Part shown: one piece after another, positions 46,940-54,972 of the stretch | Numbering within the stretch: position 1 is the first letter of the stretch | Layout of the letters: the number at the start of each line of letters is the position of its first letter | NCBI RefSeq assembly: GCF_018130955.1 | Contig: NZ_JAFCJM010000016.1 | Span: forward strand, 88,133-152,132 | Direction: 5' to 3' | DNA from: Bradyrhizobium liaoningense | GTDB taxonomy: Bacteria > Pseudomonadota > Alphaproteobacteria > Rhizobiales > Xanthobacteraceae | Length of the DNA: 64,000 bases | Position numbers and translations under genes: made by a program | Notes under the pieces: generated by a model | Database searches by the model: none | What the model was told of the DNA's origin: nothing | The model's input: only the letters and a program-made list of their open reading frames with translations

Positions 46940-46973
46940 GGCGGGCTCCTGTCTTTTGAGAACCTGCCGGCCA

Positions 46974-47000
46974 ATAAAAAAGCCGCCAGGTCTGGCGGCT
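46974..47000 (-). terminator. Attenuator terminator upstream of aroG
   Basis: On the minus strand, AGCCGCCAG and CTGGCGGCT pair, followed by TTTTT (46976-46980). It lies 35 bases before the aroG start and after the leader peptide. A second copy of CTGGCGGC in the leader (47048-47056) can pair with the first arm and so prevent this hairpin. Confidence 0.85.
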
Positions 47001-47025
47001 GTTTCGGACTGTTTGCTGCAATGTA

Positions 47026-47106
47026 TCAGATTGAGCGCGATCCTCCTGCCGCCAGCGAGCTGTCGTAGCTAAAGTACCAAAAATAGCTGGTGACGAGGTT
47101 GATCAT
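47026..47106 (-). CDS. Aromatic leader peptide of aroG
   Basis: 26 residues from ATG at 47106 to TGA at 47026. Residues 7-14 are SYFWYFSY: three Tyr, two Phe and one Trp in eight codons. The aromatic run starts directly after a stretch (GTCACCAGC, codons 5-7) able to pair with GCTGGCGGC in codons 17-20. This is the arrangement of a ribosome-mediated attenuator: stalling at the run would free segment 2 to form the antiterminator. The peptide itself probably has no other role. Confidence 0.8.
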   Translation of the reverse strand: MINLVTSYFWYFSYDSSLAAGGSRSI

Positions 47107-47175
47107 GGGCGGGCTCTATAGCGCAGCCCTCTGGCCTTGTCACCCCCAAATCGGGGTGAACGACGACGTGGGCCG

Positions 47176-47754
47176 TCAAGTGTTGCTATTTCGCGCCGCC
47201 ATGGCGATGCCGATCAGCGCGGCGCCGCCGAACAGCAGGTTGATACCGACGAGGATGCCGATGGCCCATTCGGCCGAGCTCGGCAGCCCCGTGATGACCA
47301 AGAACGAGATCAAAATGTCGACGAGGCCGGAGATCACGAGCCAGGACGCGCGACTGGTCAATTCGCGGCGATGCTCCAGCGCGTACATGATAGTGGCGAC
47401 GCCTTCGGCGAGAAAATAGGCGCCGACGACGATGGTCAGCGTCAGCACGGCCTGAGCCGGGCGCGCCAGCAGGATCATGCCTGCGAGTACGGCGAGCGCC
47501 GCCGAGATCAGCGACCACCAGAAACCCGGCACGTTGCGCGCCCAGAAGGTGACGATGAGGCCCCCGATACCGCTGATCAAGAACATCCAGCCGAGAAAGA
47601 TCGTGACGGCGAGGCTCGCGAGCGGCGGCAGGATCAGCGCGGCGATGCCGAGAATGGCAAGCAAGATGCCTTCGAACAGAAACGCCTTCCAGTTCTGCTT
47701 GACCGCGCGGTTCATGGCGGACTGCAGGGAAGGAAAATCCTCGGGAGAAGTCAT
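47176..47754 (-). CDS. HdeD/DUF308 family membrane protein
   Basis: 192 residues and six hydrophobic helices arranged as three repeated hairpins. The family start is NWKAFLFEGILLAILGIAALILPPLASLA. HdeD in E. coli is linked to acid resistance at high density. An HdeA-like protein is also in the window (51155), but not adjacent. Confidence 0.85.
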   Translation of the reverse strand: MTSPEDFPSLQSAMNRAVKQNWKAFLFEGILLAILGIAALILPPLASLAVTIFLGWMFLISGIGGLIVTFWARNVPGFWWSLISAALAVLAGMILLARPAQAVLTLTIVVGAYFLAEGVATIMYALEHRRELTSRASWLVISGLVDILISFLVITGLPSSAEWAIGILVGINLLFGGAALIGIAMAARNSNT

Positions 47755-47817
47755 TGAGGTCTCCTGGCACCGGCGTCTTGCACGCGTCGCTCATGTAGTG
47801 AGTGCGCGCCGCGATAG

Positions 47818-48867
47818 CTATCCCGGCGAGGCCCCCGGTGCTGACGAAAAGCCTTCCGCCGTGGTGCGGATGCGGTTGCGGCCGAGAACGTAGATCGCCG
47901 TTGTGACAACCAATAGGGCGATGCCGAGCAGGATCGAGGTGAGACCGATCGGGATGAGCACCAGCGTCACATTGCGGTCGGGATTGGTCAGCCAGTGATG
48001 GATCGAAGTCAGCACGAAGGCGAGGCCGACGAAGCCGACGCCGCCGCCGGCGAGCAGCAGTGCCCACATGCGGCGGAGTTGGCTCAGCCGCTCGCGCGCG
48101 ACGTCGGTGCGCGGCGCGTGATGGCGCGCGACCCGCCGCACCAGGCGGATGGCAAATCCGATCGAGCTGAAGCCGATCAGCAGGCTGGCCGCGCCGAGCC
48201 ACATCCGCACCGTGGGATCGAGATCCGGCATCCGCTGCAGTGTGAGCAATGGAAAATCGAAGGCAGAATGCAGCGCGACCGGGCCTGCCAGGATCAGCAG
48301 CCGGCTGGACAGGCGCGCCCAATCGCGATTGTGACGGTTGGCCCCCAGCGCCGTGCCGGCGCGGGCGATCGTGAGGTAAGCGCCGGCGATGATGCCGAGC
48401 GCACCATGGAAGGGCACGGTCAGCACGCTGCGCAAGGCGGCGAGCGAGCGCCACATGTCGGCGTGCTGCACGAGATAGGCGAGGTTCTCGTAGGCCGCGA
48501 AACCCAGGCCGACGGCGGCGCCATAGACCACCGTGTCCATGGGATTGGAAAAGGTCCGCCGCTTGGTCGAGGAGATCAGCACGATGGCGAGCACCTTGAC
48601 CGCTTCCTCCGGCAGCGCGACGCCGAAGATCGAATGCATGGCAAGCGCGGTCCAGGGATTGTCGGGGGCCGCGACCATCTTGGCGAAGGGCGCGCGGGCG
48701 AGACCCAGCACGGAGATGCTGGCTGCGCCGAGCAGGAAAGCCGTCCAGACCTGGGCCGGCGGTCCGGGGCGCTCCTCGGCCGCGATCACGAGCCAGAGCA
48801 GCAACAGCGCCGGTGCGATGGCCGCGGTTCCGATGACGGTGGGGAGCGCTTCGAGGAGGTGCATCAC
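47818..48867 (-). CDS. PrsW-family intramembrane metalloprotease
   Basis: 349 residues and about eight to nine helices. Family motifs are ALPEEAVKVLAIV (E-E-x-x-K), GLGFAAYENLAYL (E-N) and the His pairs in TVPFHGALGIIAGAY and GPVALHSAFDFP, all predicted zinc or catalytic positions. PrsW in Bacillus cleaves an anti-sigma factor; the target here is unknown. Confidence 0.85.
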   Translation of the reverse strand: MMHLLEALPTVIGTAAIAPALLLLWLVIAAEERPGPPAQVWTAFLLGAASISVLGLARAPFAKMVAAPDNPWTALAMHSIFGVALPEEAVKVLAIVLISSTKRRTFSNPMDTVVYGAAVGLGFAAYENLAYLVQHADMWRSLAALRSVLTVPFHGALGIIAGAYLTIARAGTALGANRHNRDWARLSSRLLILAGPVALHSAFDFPLLTLQRMPDLDPTVRMWLGAASLLIGFSSIGFAIRLVRRVARHHAPRTDVARERLSQLRRMWALLLAGGGVGFVGLAFVLTSIHHWLTNPDRNVTLVLIPIGLTSILLGIALLVVTTAIYVLGRNRIRTTAEGFSSAPGASPG

Positions 48868-48943
48868 GGCGGAGAATAGGTTCCCTTGGTCGGCTTATCC
48901 ACTTCCGTCGATGCGACGATCTGTCGTGTCAGGGCCATGGCGT

Positions 48944-49222
48944 TCAGCAGCCGCGGCAGATGCCGTTGATGCGCGCTCGCACCACGGCATCCTCGGCGTC
49001 GGGCGGCTCCGCGTATTTGTCGGAGAACTTCTCGGAATCGACCTTCGACTTCTGTGGCGGCGGTGCCGACCTCTGACGCTTGGCAGCCTGTGCCGGCGGC
49101 GTCTCATTGTTGTAGCAGGAGAGCTGAGCGGTGGGGTCGGTGATCACGCGGCAGTCCTGGGTCTGGGCTGCGGCGGTGCTACTCGAGGCTGCAACGAAAA
49201 GCATGAGCGCAATCAATCGCAT
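48944..49222 (-). CDS. Small exported protein ending ICRGC
   Basis: 92 residues. Signal peptide LIALMLFVAASSSTAAA, then two Cys (QDCRV, LSCYNN), a Lys/Pro/Gln-rich middle and a charged helix ending RARINGICRGC. The final ICRGC matches the protein at 45541 exactly, although the rest does not align. Function unknown. Confidence 0.7.
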   Translation of the reverse strand: MRLIALMLFVAASSSTAAAQTQDCRVITDPTAQLSCYNNETPPAQAAKRQRSAPPPQKSKVDSEKFSDKYAEPPDAEDAVVRARINGICRGC

Positions 49223-49406
49223 GAACGATCCTGTTCGAAGATCACGGCAACAATCGCGGCCGCGTGCGGCAGGTCGCGATTAGCGAGGTAAATCAAGGGA
49301 ATATGAAGGTTTCTTCGCTTCACGATGCACGTATTCCCGCCGCAAGTCCATAAGCGAAATCGAGGTCGCGGGTGGGCAGACCGGTGTTCGCCATCGACCT
49401 CCTGCT

Positions 49407-49508
49407 GAAGCCGGCTCGAATCGGTGCCTCGACGGTCGCGTTGACCGCTAGCAGGTTGGTTTGACCGGCGATGGCGTTGATACCTTCGCCGATTCCGGTT
49501 GATTCCAT
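49407..49508 (-). pseudogene. Fragment of a methyl-accepting chemotaxis protein
   Basis: GEGINAIAGQTNLLAVNATVEA matches the receptor hairpin tip (canonical I-A-x-Q-T-N-L-L-A-L-N-A). The match then stops, with missing residues after RAGF. There is no HAMP, ligand or remaining signalling domain around it. Decayed remnant. Confidence 0.75.
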
Positions 49509-49549
49509 CAGCCGGGGGAAACGCTAGGAGGAGGGCTGTTTATCGCGGG

Positions 49550-49819
49550 TTAATGCAACTCGATCACATTCGCATCGCTGTATGCGTCGAAGGAATGCAA
49601 TTGCGCGTCGGGCGAAATATCGAACGCGCCGAGATGGAATTCATCGCCGATCACATCGCCGGTCCCGGCGTGCCCGAGCAATGTGAAGGCGGCGCGCGGA
49701 TATTGCTTCCAGATCTCGAGGTCGCCGTCGGTGATCGTCAGCCAGCCGAACTTGAACATGTAGCGGCCGGGCTCGGTGACCCGGCCAACCCGGTCCCAGG
49801 TGATCTTGTTGACAGCCAT
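49550..49819 (-). CDS. Conserved-looking small soluble protein
   Basis: 89 residues, MAVNKITWDRVGRVTEPGRY, then FGWLTITDGDLEIWKQYPRAAFTLL and an acidic C-terminus. No signal peptide, no known domain. GGGG lies before the ATG. Open frame upstream does not look coding. Confidence 0.6.
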   Translation of the reverse strand: MAVNKITWDRVGRVTEPGRYMFKFGWLTITDGDLEIWKQYPRAAFTLLGHAGTGDVIGDEFHLGAFDISPDAQLHSFDAYSDANVIELH

Positions 49820-49940
49820 CCCCAGTCTCCGATCGCACGCGAGCAATGACAGCGAGGGCCGCGCACAAGGCACGGTCGGACAAATCTGGCTCCGCAATTT
49901 GGGCCAAGAGATGGCGGTCCAGGCCGTCTCGATGGCGTCG

Positions 49941-50936
49941 CTAGCCTGCCGTTGGGGTCCGCTGCGGTTCGGGGGCTGCGTCGGCCAAATGGCGGCTCGA
50001 GGCATGGAAGACGTCGTGCACGAGGCCGAGCTTCTCGAGGCCGAGAATGATCAGGCCGTTGAGATCAAACTCGTACCAGGCATGTGAGAGATAGGCATCG
50101 CGGGGGAAGCGGTGGTGATTGTTGTGCAGTCCCTCGCCGAACGTGATGATCGTGGTGACGAGTTCGTTGGTCGAGGCATCGTCAACCTCATAGCGGCGGT
50201 AGCCGTAGTTGTGGCAGACCGATCCGGTGAGCGAGGAGACGAGGATCAGCACGTAGCAGCGGAACAGGCCTGAAAACAGCACGCAGCCGATCATGGCGTG
50301 CAGGCCGCCGAGTGCATAGCCGATGGCGCCGGGAATGAAGACGCCGGACATGCCGTACCAGAACCAGCGCGTGCGGACGAAGAACATCGCGATGGGATCG
50401 GCGAGGATATCCTTGGCATAGTATTCGTTGTCGGTCGTGGCCTGGTCGAACGCCCAGCCGCCGTGCGCGTGCAGCATGCCCTTCAGTGCGCTCAGATAGG
50501 GCGCACCAAAACCGTCGTAATGCGGGCTGTGAGGATCGCCGGCATCGTCAGCATAGAGGTGATGGCGTCGGTGGTTGCCGACCCATTTCAGGATCGAGCC
50601 CTGCACGGCCATCTGTGCGATCGCGCAGAAGACCACGCGCATCACCGGGCCGCAGCGAAAGCTGCGGTGCACGAGCAGGCGGTGCATGCCGGCGCCGATG
50701 CCGAAAGTGGTCAGCGCGAACATGCCGGCGAACACGGAGAGCTCGATCCAGCCGATGCCCTGCACGGCGGCCCAGATCAGGGCGGCGACCGTGCCGGCAT
50801 AGAGGATGCCGAGCAACAGGTAGGTCTCGCGGAGTTTTGCCTGCACGGCCGGTCCGCCGACGATGACACCCGGTGGAAGCTGCGGCCGGATCGACTGCGA
50901 CCCGGCAGGCGTGAACTCAACGTCTGCGACGGACAT
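49941..50936 (-). CDS. Acyl-CoA / fatty acid desaturase
   Basis: 331 residues. The three His boxes of membrane di-iron desaturases are HRLLVHRSF, GNHRRHHLY and LHNNHHRFP, with about four membrane helices. This is the delta-9 (SCD/Ole1) type. GGGAG before the Met at 50936 favours it over the Met at 50972. It introduces a cis double bond in membrane acyl chains. Confidence 0.9.
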   Translation of the reverse strand: MSVADVEFTPAGSQSIRPQLPPGVIVGGPAVQAKLRETYLLLGILYAGTVAALIWAAVQGIGWIELSVFAGMFALTTFGIGAGMHRLLVHRSFRCGPVMRVVFCAIAQMAVQGSILKWVGNHRRHHLYADDAGDPHSPHYDGFGAPYLSALKGMLHAHGGWAFDQATTDNEYYAKDILADPIAMFFVRTRWFWYGMSGVFIPGAIGYALGGLHAMIGCVLFSGLFRCYVLILVSSLTGSVCHNYGYRRYEVDDASTNELVTTIITFGEGLHNNHHRFPRDAYLSHAWYEFDLNGLIILGLEKLGLVHDVFHASSRHLADAAPEPQRTPTAG

Positions 50937-51154
50937 TCCAGACTCCCGATCCCGCAGCGATTGCGGAGACATCCCGGCACACCTTATAGCGCCTATCCCC
51001 GGCCTTCCAAGGCTTCCGTCGCGGGAAAGTTAAGGACCAGCCGAACCGGAGGCGCCGTGCCCGCACCAACAAGTCGTCCCTTGATCCAGGTCAAGCCGAG
51101 TGATTCCGCTGGCCGGCAAGTGAAGCTCATCGAGGATTGATGTGCGGGGAGCTC

Positions 51155-51463
51155 ATGCGGATCGCGAAACTCATTTGTTCCGGACTTTTTGTCGGGTTGG
51201 TCGGCGCGGGCCTACTCATGTCACGGGCCGCAGCGCAAGTGCTGGTCGACGTCTCCAAGATCACTTGCGACCAAGACATCACCCAGCGCATCACGCACAG
51301 CCGCACCGTGAACGTCTGGCTGAGCGGCTTCTACGCCGGTCGTCGCAACAATCCGGTCGTCGATACCCAGGCGCTGGAGCGGAATTCCAACAAGGTCTCG
51401 CGGTTCTGCGAGTCGCATCGCGACATGCCGCTACTGGATGCGGTCGAGGCCGCAGCGAAGTAG
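51155..51463 (+). CDS. HdeA/HdeB-family periplasmic protein
   Basis: 102 residues. Signal peptide LICSGLFVGLVGAGLLMSRAAA, then VDVSKITCDQDITQR, WLSGFYAGRRNNPVVD and RFCESHRDMPLLDAVE. The two Cys are placed as in HdeA, which uses one disulfide. The E. coli proteins are acid-activated chaperones; the fold is conserved but acid function here is inference. Confidence 0.82.
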   Translation: MRIAKLICSGLFVGLVGAGLLMSRAAAQVLVDVSKITCDQDITQRITHSRTVNVWLSGFYAGRRNNPVVDTQALERNSNKVSRFCESHRDMPLLDAVEAAAK

Positions 51464-51518
51464 GGCGGTCATCGAGGCGATTTGAAAGCGTATTGGTGCG
51501 AAGCGTGTCTCGGCAACT

Positions 51519-52145
51519 CTAGGCGGGCTGCAACTGCGCCGATCGGACAATCAGGCGTTCGAGTTGATCGCGGTTCTGCTTTTCGGCGAACTTGACCGCA
51601 AAGCCGTGAGCGAATTTCCGGATCACGCGGCCGACGCAGGCGCCGACCGCGAGCGGGGTGCCAATCTCCGGATCGTATTCCGCCGACACGGCGGCGCCCG
51701 CGGTCGACATGTCGATGATGAGGCAGGGATGCGTGGCTCCGTCGGCCAGGGTCAGGAGCGTATGCGCGACCTTCGGCACGAACCGAGCGTCGCGCCTCAA
51801 TTCCTCGATGCTGGCGTCCTTCTGTTTCTTCTCGAGCCAGTTGAGCTTCTCCGACATCCAGGCGCGCCGCGCGCGCGTCATCTCGAGCTCCATCAGGAAG
51901 CCCGATTTCAGCGTCTCGCTGATGGTGCATTCGAACTCACCAAAGTCCTGGAAGTAGGAGGTGACGCGCTCGCCGACCTTTCCGACGACGGGGACGTCGA
52001 CGATCATGCGGAACGGAGAAACGCGCTTGGTGCGGCAGGCGAAGCTACGCAAACGACCCTCGCAGTCGTACCAGCGATGCAACGAATAGCTGCCGCCAAC
52101 CGTCAATTCCACTGCGCGCTGCCGGAGGAAGTCGTTGACGGACAT
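51519..52145 (-). CDS. PilZ-domain protein
   Basis: 208 residues. The C-terminal half has the c-di-GMP motif pieces: RRDARFVPKVAH and DMSTAGAAVS (D/N-x-S-x-x-G). The N-terminal half (SLHRWYDCEGRLRSFACRTKRVSPF, GERVTSYFQDFGEFECTIS) may be a degenerate second PilZ barrel. It probably responds to c-di-GMP. Start uncertain between 52145 and an upstream TTG. Confidence 0.78.
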   Translation of the reverse strand: MSVNDFLRQRAVELTVGGSYSLHRWYDCEGRLRSFACRTKRVSPFRMIVDVPVVGKVGERVTSYFQDFGEFECTISETLKSGFLMELEMTRARRAWMSEKLNWLEKKQKDASIEELRRDARFVPKVAHTLLTLADGATHPCLIIDMSTAGAAVSAEYDPEIGTPLAVGACVGRVIRKFAHGFAVKFAEKQNRDQLERLIVRSAQLQPA

Positions 52146-52221
52146 GAGGGCCAATCGTGTGTCGGATCGTTTCCGCGCGCATCTCTAATGAGAATGTCTA
52201 AAGTAATTGATACCGTCGCGC

Positions 52222-52386
52222 ATGATCAGGTGTGAATTTCAGGTTAACGAGATGGGCTGTGCGATGTCGGAATTTGGAACCCTCACGACCTTGTGCAGTG
52301 AGCGCAACGGTACCGGCTTTGCGCTGATGGACGGCAGGGAACGACGGGCCGATGAGGCCGGCCCCGGAACGATCTGCACGGCTTGA
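52222..52386 (+). CDS. Possible short protein before the zinc-ribbon gene
   Basis: A 54-codon frame (MIRCEFQVNEMGCAMSEFG, ending GPGTICTA) 36 bp upstream of 52422 on the same strand. No good ribosome site and no homology recognised. Could be leader sequence only. Confidence 0.25.
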   Translation: MIRCEFQVNEMGCAMSEFGTLTTLCSERNGTGFALMDGRERRADEAGPGTICTA

Positions 52387-52421
52387 GCATTTCGACTTGG
52401 GCAGATCGTGGAGAGATCTCG

Positions 52422-52688
52422 ATGGGTATGCTGGACCCTGGTCGTTTCCTGATTTCGTGCCCCGAATGCCGCGCCTGGCCGATGGCGGCCAAGATTCGGA
52501 AATCCGCGTGGGCGACGCCGACCGAGGTCACCTTCGTTTGCGGCGGATGTGGCTTCCAGGAGGCGGCTGTCGTCTCAGCGTCAGGGCAGCTGGCGAAGAT
52601 CGAGAAGCTGCCAAGGCTGCCGCGGCGCGCGCGACCGGCGCAGCGTCGATATCGCGGCGGATACGTTGCCGACAAAGCCCTTGGCTAG
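52422..52688 (+). CDS. Small zinc-ribbon-like protein
   Basis: 88 residues. Two C-x-x-C knuckles, SCPECRAW and VCGGCGF, spaced 25 residues apart, suggest one zinc ribbon. The C-terminal 25 residues are strongly basic (RLPRRARPAQRRYRGGY), consistent with nucleic-acid contact. GGAGAG lies before the ATG. Confidence 0.65.
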   Translation: MGMLDPGRFLISCPECRAWPMAAKIRKSAWATPTEVTFVCGGCGFQEAAVVSASGQLAKIEKLPRLPRRARPAQRRYRGGYVADKALG

Positions 52689-52832
52689 GTGGAAGCGCCG
52701 CTGTCGCCCGTCACTGGTTCGAGCGTGGGAACAGCGCTCCCGTGTCCAGCCGCATGCGAAACAATGAATGCTGTCGCAAGGAAATGTCGGCGTCGCTGGG
52801 CGTTGGTGGGGATGAATCTCAGGAGGAAATCC

Positions 52833-53237
52833 ATGCGAATGTTGATTCTGACTGTTCCCCTTGCGCTCGCAACGCTGATTGTGCCGGCAACGGCGCAGCA
52901 GAACTCAAACGAAACCCTTCAGCATGAGGCGGACAAGGGCGTGAAGACACGCAACTCCGGAGCATCGGGCTTCGTGAGCGAACAGGAGAAGCCGGGCTCA
53001 GCGACCCACATCCCCGGCCAATCCAATTCCACCACGACGACGGGCGCGGCAACTGCTGCTCCGAGCGCGCCGAACTCGGGAACAGGAATTGCCGGTGCGC
53101 CCGGCAACAAGAACGGACCGCCCGCGCGACAGGGAACGGTCGGTTCGAGCTCGAAGAATCCATCGGTCGAACAGCAGGACTCTTCGAACGTGAAGGGGCT
53201 ACCGGGCAACAAGAGCGGCCCGCCTGCCAAGCGTTAG
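52833..53237 (+). CDS. Exported low-complexity protein with PGNKxGPPA repeats
   Basis: 134 residues. Signal peptide MRMLILTVPLALATLIVPATA, then Ser/Thr/Asn/Gly-rich sequence. APGNKNGPPARQ and LPGNKSGPPAKR repeat at about 93-104 and the C-terminus. AGGAGG lies before the ATG. Likely an unstructured periplasmic or surface protein. Confidence 0.72.
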   Translation: MRMLILTVPLALATLIVPATAQQNSNETLQHEADKGVKTRNSGASGFVSEQEKPGSATHIPGQSNSTTTTGAATAAPSAPNSGTGIAGAPGNKNGPPARQGTVGSSSKNPSVEQQDSSNVKGLPGNKSGPPAKR

Positions 53238-53267
53238 GTTTTTGGGTGATGCGTGAGGGAGACTTGC

Positions 53268-53480
53268 ATGTACGCCCTGTTCGAAGGTCAGAGGCAAATC
53301 GGGAGTCCGCTCACGACTGAGAAGGAAGTCCGGGAGGCCGCCTTGATCGAGGGCCTGGTAACGGACGTTCCGGTCGCGGACGAGGAGGGCGGTCGGATTC
53401 TGCCGGCCGGCTATGTCGAGCGATTGGACGAGGTTTGCGATCCACGCGCCGAGTGGAGACTGCCTGGGGCGATTTCCTGA
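53268..53480 (+). CDS. Small soluble protein, unknown
   Basis: 70 residues, MYALFEGQRQIGSPLTTEKEV with an acidic middle (VADEEGGRILPAGY). GGGAG before the ATG. No domain recognised; same direction as the gene upstream. Confidence 0.6.
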   Translation: MYALFEGQRQIGSPLTTEKEVREAALIEGLVTDVPVADEEGGRILPAGYVERLDEVCDPRAEWRLPGAIS

Positions 53481-53512
53481 GACTGCGAGCTGGCGCAAGC
53501 GCACGCGATCGC

Positions 53513-53547
53513 AACAACGCCGCTTGCAAGATGCAGGCGGCGTTGTT
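53513..53547 (+). terminator. Hairpin after the small gene
   Basis: AACAACGCCGC pairs perfectly with GCGGCGTTGTT over an 13-base loop, 33 bp after the stop and followed by TCTCTC. Probable terminator with a weak T-tract. Confidence 0.5.
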
Positions 53548-53808
53548 TCTCTCGCTGAGGACCTCCCTGTCCCGGTGGCCATCTCTTGGACCGCCTTTGT
53601 CGTCGCGCATGTTCGTAAGTGCACACGGCGCGTCGCGACCGGCGAGGCTTGCAACGCGCGGCGTTAAGGTAAACGGGCAGGGACAGTTGACGGGCGCGGA
53701 CATTGTCTTACGCTGGAGCCATTGCGTTTCGAGTTGTTGTCAGAGGTGCTGTTGTGCTGCCGAGCGGACAGAATGGCGTCGCTCCCCGGCACGACGAACC
53801 GGCGCTCA
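53548..53808. other. Gap without a recognisable gene
   Basis: Several overlapping open frames exist but none has a ribosome site, hydrophobic segment or known motif. It leads into the repeat at 53809. Confidence 0.3.
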
Positions 53809-53934
53809 AGCATGATCCGGAAAAGTGCGCAGCGGTTTTCCCTCGCGACAAACCGGAGCGCGTTTGCGCAGAGATCCTGCTCAAACAAAGACCTAAAGCG
53901 CGATGACGCTTCAACCTAAGGCCATCGCGCTCTA
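53809..53934. repeat. GCATGATCCGGAAAAGTG dispersed repeat, full-length copy
   Basis: The longest copy. It begins GCATGATCCGGAAAAGTGCG, carries the CGCGACAAACC middle seen at 30583, and ends with the GCGCGATG / CCATCGCGC palindrome seen at 31232. It therefore joins both variants. Confidence 0.87.
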
Positions 53935-54156
53935 GCGTCGCCATCCATCCTTGTCGAAAGAGCCTAGGACAGGCAAGGTTCGTCCTTGCTTGTTGGGCAC
54001 GTCATGGCATCTCGTCTGGCAAGGCAGGAGACGGCCCCGGCTCGGCTGGGGATGTCGCAGGTTGGGGCCGGGGCCGTTCCGGCCGGCATCGGCGGGAGCC
54101 GGCAGCAGAGAAAGCCGCTTGCGTTGCCGTTTGTTCCTATTTTCGAACAACGCCAC

Positions 54157-54336
54157 TCAGGTGATCTTCGGTTCCGTGCCGAGGGCGCGCTCCAGCTCGT
54201 CAGCCAAGACGTCCAGCTGGGCGGCAAGCCTGGCGAACAGCTCGCGCTTCCTGGCGTCGGTCGCCAGATCACGGATCAATGCGCATTCGGCGGCCTCCGT
54301 GCGTAGCTTCTCGAGCTGGGCCTTTATGTCTTTCAT
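54157..54336 (-). CDS. Small helical soluble protein
   Basis: 59 residues, MKDIKAQLEKLRTEAAECA then ARKRELFARLAAQLDVLADELE. Predicted as two amphipathic helices, and similar to a short protein family I associate with Bradyrhizobium. GAGGGG lies before the ATG. No known domain. Confidence 0.68.
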   Translation of the reverse strand: MKDIKAQLEKLRTEAAECALIRDLATDARKRELFARLAAQLDVLADELERALGTEPKIT

Positions 54337-54485
54337 TGAGTGCCCCTCTTCTTCTTGGGCGAGAGCCGTACCTCTCCAGGCGTCGAATTGCCATGTTTTC
54401 CCGATCTCGACGCCGGGATTTACCTAGCATGTCGGAGACGGAGGACGCCACAAATGTTGGCTGAACAGCGGTTCGCTGCGCGGGC

Positions 54486-54857
54486 TCAACCGGCGCGGGA
54501 TCGATTGCGCCTGAACGTGACGATCATCTGAACCAGAAGGATGCCGGCAAGGCCGCCGAGGGCCTTTTGCAGGGCGTGCGGCAGATAGGGATCGCGGTCC
54601 GGCTGCAAGGCCTGGAGAAGCTCCAGCAGGAAGGCGGCGCCGACCACGAGCACGCAGGCCAGGCGAAGGCGATCCGGAAGGGCCCGCGCGACGAGGACAC
54701 CGAGGAGGCCATAGGCGCAGAGACGCTCGATGGCGGCGACCAGCAGCGGCTCGTGGTGGCTGATGAACACGGGCCGCCCCGCCATCGGAGACAGCGTGGC
54801 ATAGACGATCAGGCCAAGGCAGGCGCCGGCCGCCATGAGCGCGATTTTCCGGTTCAT
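54486..54857 (-). CDS. VanZ-like membrane protein
   Basis: 123 residues with three to four helices. HHEPLLVAAIERLCAYGLLG and ELLQALQPDRDP correspond to the VanZ core. Family members are linked to envelope or glycopeptide resistance, but most are uncharacterised. Met at 54857 begins the first helix; the longer frame is basic and not homologous. Confidence 0.72.
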   Translation of the reverse strand: MNRKIALMAAGACLGLIVYATLSPMAGRPVFISHHEPLLVAAIERLCAYGLLGVLVARALPDRLRLACVLVVGAAFLLELLQALQPDRDPYLPHALQKALGGLAGILLVQMIVTFRRNRSRAG

Positions 54858-54972
54858 CCCGCGAGCAATAGCCGAGCGCGCCGGCGGGCGCCTTTGAAAG
54901 CGCCAAATATCGTTAAGCGTGCACGCAGCAGAATGCGCCAGTTGAAGGCTTGCGCGGCGCTTCGGCTGCTGG

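Noticed and set aside
53932..54156. A 74-codon minus-strand frame starting GTG right after the small helical gene
   Set aside because: No ribosome site of its own, Arg/Pro-rich composition and no homology. It also runs into the dispersed repeat.
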